Below are positions 55,830 through 64,000 of a stretch of DNA of 64,000 nt, piece after piece. Source of the stretch: Tigriopus japonicus (lineage: Eukaryota > Arthropoda > Copepoda > Harpacticoida > Harpacticidae); contig CM021322.1 of NCBI GenBank assembly GCA_010645155.1, positions 6,644,350-6,708,349 on the forward strand, given 5' to 3'. A model generated the notes under the pieces. The model worked only from the letters and a program-made list of their open reading frames with translations, made no database searches and was not told the origin of the DNA. How positions within the stretch are numbered: the first letter of the stretch is position 1; each line of letters begins with the position of its first letter. The position numbers and the translations under genes are program-made.

Positions 55830-58800
55830 AAGTTGACAAAAATACTTTTAGGCTCAGTAAAAACCTGAAACGCCGTTTGAAAAGTACTCATGCTTTCTGT
55901 CAAGATGTTAATCTCTAGAGGAATGCTAGGACTTTACTCCCAAGTCCCAAAGCCAGGCATCTTTAGCGGCCACAAAAAGTCGGTTTACTTTTATGAACTT
56001 TCAAGGGACTCTCTTTGGTCACTCTCTTCAATAAAAATCCACCGGTAGAAACTACGCACTTGAGAGTATTGTGCGTGCGACCAATACCAGTCATAAACAT
56101 GTACCAGATACCCGATACTGAATCTTCCAGCATGGACCCATGAATCACGACCAGAAAATTATGAGCTTGTATCTCCCCTCATCTCGGTCTCCACATGAAT
56201 TCCATTTCCAAAAGCAAACGAGGCTTGCTCACCTTGCTCCCACTTTTGGATTTGTGGAGCGAGATCCTTCGCAACATGGAAGCCAAGCAACCACCATAGG
56301 TTATGGATTATTGTGCCAAGCTCATCTTCTTCTCTCTCTTCTTCTCCTTTGTCTTGGTTCATAATACATCCTCTATGAGGATATCTCCGACTGGCAGGCC
56401 TTCTAGTAAGCTAGGCTCTTCGGGGAAGAAGGGCAATATTGACCCTTGTTCCCTTTCTAAAAAAGGTCAAAAATGACCTCGTATTTGCCTCTTTTGTGAG
56501 AGGAAAGTGCAGCATATCGCGTGAGCCCAACATGTCTGGTTGACCAATGTCAAATCTTCTTATCGTGATGTTCGCTGATAGGTGATTGAGTTCCGTGTCC
56601 ACAACGTACGTAAGAAGAACTCAGCACTCTGGCCGAAGTTACGTTCGTTGTTCCATGTTCCCAATTTCTTCTCGCCTTTCTGGTCTTTCTTTTGTATTTT
56701 GGTTCGCGTGCCTGGGTTCTGGGCTCCAATTCTTTCCAGATTGGAACCTTTTCGCTGGCTCGATTTTGAGCCAATGTCCAACAGGTTTTCGCCAAAGCTT
56801 TTTGAAGGTTCTGACACATGGAGATTCCATTACGAATGAAGTGGCGCAAATGATCCAAGCTCTCTTTAGTATATGAAGGTTTAGGGAATAGAGTCTTCCA
56901 CACAAGAGTACATGTAATTTGATCCAGAACTAGGGTTGCTTGGTGACGTCAAAAATTGAAATAGTTCGGATACTTCAAAATTGGCATTTTGAACGCAACT
57001 GCCTTGCTGAGAGTAACGTGTACTCAAGGCCTGTTTACTTTACCCAATTTTAGGAACATTGGCATACTTACTCTTATAGCCTGGTTATAAGCTTTTTATA
57101 ACCAACTACAACACGCCTAAATCTGTCTATTGGTATGAATCATTGCCTCAAGACAATAGTTACATCGTCTAGAAAGAACCTTCAGCAGATCCTGGCCATA
57201 CAACAGTATGTTGTCTCTCACCAAAATATGGAGAGAAGAGCTCGAACCCGAGAAAAGAAACGAGCGAGCGAGCGAAGAAGGGCGCTCACGTCTTCCTTCT
57301 TCGATGATCCACTTGGGTTCCAGCCTCAGAGCATTTTGGGAGATTTCTTTTCCTCATTTGGTCCAACGCTGGTAAAACGGCCTCTCGTCTTCAGTCGACG
57401 TCCTGCCCATCGAGCGCAGCTTCCGGTGTCAAAGTTTTTGGGTTTACCTTCCTGGTCTTTGGGGATCCGACGTGCGTGAAGAAGGCGTTACTCCAAAGGT
57501 GTGAGGTTCCGGATTGATATTCCTATCCCCAAGAGCCTATCCGGGTTGCTTACATACTGTGGAAAGTTTGACAATTGTTGCTTTCTTGGGCCAAGACTAA
57601 AGCCTTGGATTCGAGTTTGGAACATGTATGGACCACCGATTGTCAAGAAAATCACCAATAACACCGGACCCAAGTCCCAAATCACACAATTCTTCTCCAA
57701 GAGTTTGTAAGTTGAACATCACTCGTACGTATGAGTCACGACAAAATTTGACGGAACAAACGCGACTTGACCAGACTAACTTGGGTGTTTTTTCTTTAAA
57801 TTGGTAGCTACCTCGTCAATGTCGTTAAAAAGAGCTCTCGTATTTTAAGATCCGCCTTCAATGCCAAAAAAAGACGCGCGAACGGCCCTTGAAAGCTTTA
57901 TTTTGTTCTTAGAGTCATTAACCCTATAGTTGAAAACAAACGTGAAAGAACACTCGATACAAAATGGAGGCGAAGGACCTTGGTGAAAGGAGATTTTTTT
58001 TTAGACCCAGATGTCAATATACCTCGGAAAGGCTTTTCCTTCTCCATGTCAACGATTTCCAATAACACTTTAATTGTCTCACACTCCTCATCATCAAGGG
58101 ACTTCTCATCTCTTAGCTCAAGAAGTTGGCCAACTTATTCCCTGTCACGTCTTGGTCGTAGTTGATAGTAACCATACTGAAAATAGTAATAAAAATAATC
58201 AGATTATGCTTGGCTACTTTGCTAGAGGCTTGAGAGTGCTAATTTAGCTTGGATTGTAGGCCTCAAAGAATGACGTCACACAATTACTGCCCCCTAAGGC
58301 TCATTACTCAAGACATACACAATTCGAGAACAAAGACTTCGGGAATGATAAAGTTAGGTTGTGCCGAGAGCAACCCGCTTTGGCTTGGAACCTTTGAAAT
58401 CGAGACGAGATGGTTGGAGAACGAAACTTTTTCCGCTCTCATCCGAGTACCCTCACGACAATGTTTACCTTGAGACTTCAAATCCCCAAATCCTTCATTG
58501 GCATTACGACTAGTACTCCGAGACTCCTACTTCAAGTACTACAACTACTACCTGAAGTGGATGGTTGGGTTTATTGGCGTCTCACCGTGATTCACTTTTT
58601 TCTAATACCCTTCTCGACGGACTTACCAACTTGAACAAAGTATTACCAAATGCAGGATTGGAGTCAATCTTCTGTTGAAAATGTGACATTCAAGCAAAGT
58701 TACAACGAGTTTCTTTTCCTTCATTAAATAAGGTTTTCACTGGTTCCTCTGGCAAAAAGAAACTGAATTCATTGATTTGAATTTAATTCAAGAAACCATT

Positions 58801-61800
58801 TATCACTCGTTTTATAGCAACATATGTGTCTGGGACTGCGGAACCAACATTTTACCGACAGTTGCTTTGTCCACAACGAGCTCTCCTCTCTTTTCCGTTT
58901 GAGGAATCTCGAATAACTTGTTTGTTTTGAACAAGGTGGCCCGCGTAAATCTTAACACCTGGTTTTTTTTAAATTGTCATGGAGAAGAAAATGCTTTGAA
59001 TGACCACCAGGCACCAGGTCCCTCTGTATTTTAAATGGATCCAAAATATCGTGGGAAAACTAAATGACCAAGTATTTGTACAAATAGTGTCATTATGAGC
59101 CGTAGTTCAGAGTAAGGCTATGTATGGATCTTGCCTTGTGTAGTTAAAATTTCAACCACTTTAGATCAGATTGAATGATACTTTTTTCTCTTGAATGCAA
59201 ATTTGGCACCATCTTTTTTAAAGTATTCCATGCAAGTAAAGTACTGTCATAATTACTTAGACTTTGGGGCTTTTTGATTTTTATTTGTAGCAAAAATTGT
59301 AAATTGTTATTTAAATGATGATTCAAAGTCATGTTTCAAAAGTTATAATTACCGATAAAACTATTAGCATGCCTTGCTCTGTAGCCATTTTGTCGCATAC
59401 GAACAAAGTCAGAATTTGTTCCGATTTGTTTGAGCTACCCTGTAAACTCCAAGCACTTCAATCAGAGTAATGCACCTGAAAGATTGTGTTCCAAAGTTTG
59501 CGACATTAAATTTTGCCAATACCGACAAGGAAAGGGTGAGACATCTCGAAACGAGATTGCAATCACTACAAAGCCTGGAAACCAGGATGTTTTGGTCAAT
59601 ATAGCATAAAAAACATGGATCAAGTTAGCCTTATTGTTTCCATCGTTGGGCAGTTTGTTTCTTGTAATCCCTTGCCCGAGTTTTTGAGGGGTTAATGTTG
59701 GAGATTAGACCTTTAATGAGGTGTATCTCTTTTTTCTTACCTTTATGGTCGTGTTATTTCCTCATGGTGACTATTTATGGCCTTAAGTAAGGTTGGGTTG
59801 GGTTAGTAACATGAGTGACGTAAGATGAAATGGCCAACATCTGCGGAATAGTTCCTAGAGAGAAGGAACTTGTTATTCTTACCCACAGGAAGTCAAATAA
59901 GAGCCTCAATTTGACGGCAAGAGCGGTTAAACATGACCCACTCAATCGAAAATAACCCTTGGTTATTGACTTGGAGTCACGGAAGGGTAGTAAATATGGT
60001 TATTCGATGGAATATTCCTCATTATCAAATTTTTAGCTTGTTTGGTTTGCTCAAGAAATCTTTTTGTTTCTGACTTCTTCAGCTATTTGGGACTTTTGAG
60101 CAGATTCTAATCAAGTAAATGGATGTCCTAAAGCTAGTTAGAAATGCAACTCAGAATGGATCACGGTTGCCAAGATTTTTTTTTTTACAATTTTCCTAAA
60201 CTTTGCATCCTGATTTGAGATAGAAAGGAAGAACTAAAAATGTGCATGTTACTTCTAGAGAATGCCCTGAAGCTATCAGAAACAAGATCCAAAAATATCA
60301 ATTCAGGAGGAATCATGTTCGTTAATACCTGGATCCTAAGTTTGACTGGAATTTGGTTTGAAATCATCAAAAACGTCCTCATTTCTGTTTTTTTTGTTCA
60401 TACATAAAAGATAAGACACACTTCCTTGGAACTCGGGAAAGTAATATGCATCGCAGAATTAGTTTTCAGATCATTCTTGAGTCCTATTTTTCAGCTGCTG
60501 AAAGCTTGCTAAAGTGCTTTGTCCAATAACCCTGAAAGCGCCTTTCTGAAACTATGTGGCTTTCATTAACATCAAAAGTGAGACATAAAAAATGCTCTTT
60601 CAGTTTTAAATGCAATGATGTCATCCAGTTTAAACAAGTGAAAAAAGCATTCGCTCGTCAATGCCTGGTCATATCCCCATCAAGAAACAAAAATGATTCC
60701 TTTCACTACAACCCAATCACATATTCATATGAAGCAAGCTAAATGGGTAGATGGCGGTAGTGTTGCAATTGATGACGTTACCTTGAAACGGTGTATATTC
60801 GAACTTGCGGTTTCATAAAATGAATTACGAGTCTCAATGACGTTGGAATTGAAGTTGGATGGCGTAGTAGATGTTTGTTGGTCCAATTTTAGAATTGTCT
60901 TGGCCAATCCATGTTAAAAGGAACTTAAGCCTGTCTACGTAGTTACGAAATACCTCAATAAAATTGGAGAAACAGTCTTTTTAGTGACATGGACTACCAA
61001 CACGACCGACGTTCATAATGAGACAAGGGACCCTCAGCCAAAGACATCATGACATTTGTAACAAGCGCAAATAACAATATTTGAAGATGTACTTTGAACA
61101 CGATTCTCCACTTACTTTTCAGGGCCCATTTAGAGTGAGTAGTTCTTGTAGAAAGATCGGCAGACTGTTTTTATATCATACGTTCTCGATGTTCACCCCA
61201 ACCCCTGTTTTACTATTCTTTTAAATCACAAGGATTGCCCGACCAATGAACTCATCATGTATCGTTTTTGTTTACTTGTGATGGTCAATAATTTGATTTT
61301 CGAGAGTCTCTGGGCCGTTGTTCGTTTGGAAATGTTACCAAAACTTTAGTCTTATGGAACTTTGAGAATCCAAATACTTGGTTTGAAACGCTCTCCTCTC
61401 TTAAAGAAATCGCCTGCATCGATACGAAAATAAAACCAACTCAGATTGAGCCTTGTGTGTTTTTCCCAAAGTTCCAGAACCGGATTTGATCTTCAATTTA
61501 TGCACAAACCTGTGCAACAGAAAAGTTTGACAGTCTTGATCCAGAATTGCTCAGAATCCCATATTTCTCGGAGTTGTCAAATCTGTCAAAAAAATGCCCA
61601 AACGTTCAATGGCAATGCACATTTTTCTTTTGAAAATTTCGATATCCGGTTGAGCAACTCTTGTCTACCTACAAGATAATAATGTATTGTATCTCTAGTG
61701 AACCTTATGTCAAATCCTCCCATCTGTTGCTCTCGATTGACGAGTGATCTTCTCGTTTTAGACTTCTCACTGAATCCTAATCTAATGTTAATTAGTTCCG

Positions 61801-63425
61801 CAGTGCTGTACTAGTATAGATCTCATCACCTGTTCTGCACATGGCTATAATTCCCACTTTTATTCTTCATTCACTAGATGGCCCTTTTTCTTTTTTTCTT
61901 CCTGATTGCATCTGTGGGTGAGCCCCTGTCGGTTGTAGGTTCCCAAAACCATCCTAGATAAGTAATTCATCAATATCAAACGAGCCAAACTGTGATCAAC
62001 CGGTTTCTTTGGAATTCTGATGGCTCTTCAAACAGTGCCAAAACTTTGATTGGGAACTTATTGCGAACTTATTTCAACCCCACTATTGTATCATCCTGAT
62101 TCCGTGTAGTGAAAATATTTTTGCCATAACAATGTTCCTCAATGTCCAAGTTGTTTCCGATCACTGTGGAGCTCATCTTTTTCGTTGTTTGGTTTGGCCA
62201 TTACATATAATTAGATTAATGCTTTCAAATATTGAAGATAAAGTAGGAAAAGAAGACTCTATGATCGAGAGATTAGTTCCGATCTCTCCTAAGAAGGCCA
62301 GGTTAAGGGTGGTCCATCTCGCAATAATAGCTCAAGGGAGTTGGTCTGGTCAAATTGAATATGAGACCATGGTCAGTGAGATGAATGTACGAAGTATTTC
62401 AGAGCTTATCCTTCCCATTTCCGTTGAACGTATAAGCTAATCTTTGCCTTAAACAGAATAGATCACCTTCCAAACATGTTACTTTCATCTTCGTTGGAAT
62501 CCCAATGACCTCTTTTGGAACATATATGTGGGGGTTCTTCTTTTGTAAAGATCTGGATTCAAAGGAATTCGAACTCTCGACAAAGGCAATGCCACAAGAT
62601 ACAACCATCCTTATTTGTTCCAATCAGAACCCTCATGTGCTGGATTTCATTAACAGTGTCTGTTCAAAGAAGTTAATGGAACCGACGTTGTTTGGCACAC
62701 CTGCTCGGGATTTTTTTCCTCCCTAGCAACTTCTGAGCAAAATCGATGGCTTCCTTCAAAGAGATGGCGATTCAAGATCGACCAAAGTACATTGTTCTCA
62801 TCACTTGCAATAGCCAATTAGCATTCTGTTTCATTATGGACCGATCCATTTAGGTTAAAAATGTGGCTATCGTGCCGACTGGTTCATTCTAGTCAGGAAA
62901 TGATGAGTTTTCTTGATGTTGTTCCTCTATGTTTTCGTTGGATTCAAGCTGAGGTCTCCTTCTCAGATTTGGCAATTGCCCGAGCTCCGTTCGGAAATGA
63001 AGATGTCAATAGGATTTCACAACAAATGTGACCAAATCAAGTCCTATCTCAGTCTCTATCTGGTAACAACACTCTGTAAAACATTCCAGATCAGCGAATT
63101 CTAGTGGAACTTGTCTTAGTAGTGGCTCTGAGGTCATTTGAAACAAGTTTTAATTTTGCTCTTTGTGTCTCTTTGACAGTCATCTTTCCTATCTGAGTGG
63201 GTGTAAACTTGATGTGATGTCAATTCAATTAATCCAAGAAGAGGGACAGAGAAAGAGAGAGATGAAAAGTTTTTCTTTTATTTGCAACCGTACTAGGATC
63301 ATTAAAGACCCCAAAAAATTGGAAAGCCCTCATCTTTCATCAACGTCGATCGTCTGACAACCCAAGGCTTCAATTAGCTTTTGAAGGTTTGGATCTTTTT
63401 GAGCCGTTTTCCTCTGATGTACTAC
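55830..63425. other. 7.6 kb without a confirmed gene
   Basis: Moderate GC at 56.1-58.6 kb. The ORF from ATG 57231 (arginine-rich start, then SSFFDDPLGFQPQSILGDFF) and the 57501-57710 frame ending near a GTAAGT donor are possible exons but unjoined. ORFs at 62132 and 62505 have proper ATGs but no features. No transposon end was matched. Confidence 0.35.
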
Positions 63426-63429
63426 ATAC

Positions 63430-63727
63430 TAGAGCTGTGCATCGGAACCGACTTTTCGGATCCCATTGGATTCGGATTCGTTCGGATTGACGCAAGAATT
63501 TTCGGATTCAGATTCGTTCGGATTGACGCAAGAATTTTCGGATTCAGATTCGTTCGGATTGACGCAAGAATTTTCGGATTCAGATTCGTTCGGATTGACG
63601 CAAGAATTTTCGGATTCGGATTCGTTCGGATTGAGCGGCAAATTTTCGGATTTGGATTCGTTCGGATTACGAAAATTCAGTTCGGATTGGATTAGGAGGA
63701 TCTTTCGGATCCGATGCCCAGCTCTTA
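63430..63727. mobile_element. inverted-repeat element with 36-bp minisatellite
   Basis: Ends TAGAGCTGTGCATCGGA and TCCGATGCCCAGCTCTTA are inverted repeats. Inside, a 36-bp unit (TTCGGATTGACGCAAGAATT ... GATTCG) is repeated six times from 63481, the first four almost identical. No target duplication was found. All frames remain open because the period is divisible by three, so the ORFs here are artefacts. Confidence 0.8.
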
Positions 63728-64000
63728 TTAAATACTCACACACAGCATTGCTAAATGGGGTTTCGCAATCCCCAAACCCACTAAGTTGCACGCCTCATTT
63801 GAGAAATGATGTTGTCAGTGGTGATCAAGAAAACATTTGAAGGTCCCTCGAAAAGATTTCCCTCGTCCACTTCTTTTAGCGGAAAAAAACTTTCAAAGGT
63901 TATGATGACCTTAAGAGGGAAAGAGGTTTAGCTTGAGGGTTATCGATTTCATATATCTAACATAGGGCCGAGGTTTCCACAACACTTTAGCATATCTTAG
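63728..64000. other. no gene seen
   Basis: Nothing recognised to the window edge. Confidence 0.5.

Noticed and set aside
62132..62726. Two ATG ORFs of 102 and 73 codons
   Set aside because: Readable but featureless, unjoined, and of a length expected by chance in 64 kb of six-frame sequence.
63381..63840. Repeat proteins of 104, 120 and 124 residues on both strands
   Set aside because: All frames stay open because the 36-bp unit is divisible by three. The sequence is a minisatellite within an inverted-repeat element.
1..64000. CRISPR arrays, bacterial operons or prophage
   Set aside because: No regularly spaced repeats with unique spacers, no ribosome-binding-site-led gene clusters, and clear spliceosomal introns.

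Overview
This window is eukaryotic. Recognisable genes have GT-AG introns and single ORFs, not operons, and the rest is AT-rich intergenic sequence packed with decayed transposons. The mariner transposase, the LINE and SINE types, a tRNA-Ser-primed LTR element, very short introns (62 bp in the clearest gene) and arthropod-like TATA/initiator layouts suggest an arthropod, most likely a small crustacean such as a copepod. That assignment is an inference. There is a 278-base assembly gap at 12282-12559.

Layout. 1-13.3 kb is a transposon graveyard: a mariner transposase pseudogene, a tRNA-derived SINE, a reverse-strand LINE end, a near-complete LINE (5.1-8.2 kb) carrying a solo LTR with a perfect 5-bp target duplication, further LINE fragments, and an LTR/primer-binding-site relic beside a 24-bp minisatellite. 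13.6-17.7 kb is the most gene-rich stretch: a foldback repeat, a two-exon gene for a secreted six-cysteine peptide, a hAT-like MITE, and a three-exon gene for a secreted single-Ig protein with a coiled-coil tail. 18-31 kb is mostly repeats: a Tigger-like MITE, a 707-bp hAT-type element with near-perfect target duplication, LINE 3' ends and a SINE inside a LINE. At 31.5-32.3 kb a small two-exon single-pass membrane protein gene has its short intron expanded by a MITE. 34-43 kb holds more inverted-repeat elements, including a 726-bp hAT-type element with a perfect 8-bp target duplication. 45.3 kb carries what looks like the first coding exon of a gene that continues beyond anything I can join. 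45.7-63.4 kb has little recognisable content; 63.4-63.7 kb is an inverted-repeat element with a 36-bp internal minisatellite.

The three best genes are unrelated to each other: a secreted cysteine-rich peptide, a secreted Ig/coiled-coil protein and a small membrane protein. None matches a named gene that I can assert. The most interesting signals are these orphan-looking genes, nested insertions that give a relative order of events, and a 5-bp stem with variable loop conserved at the 3' end of every LINE copy that retains its tail. Exon joins, repeat boundaries and similarities were judged by eye.
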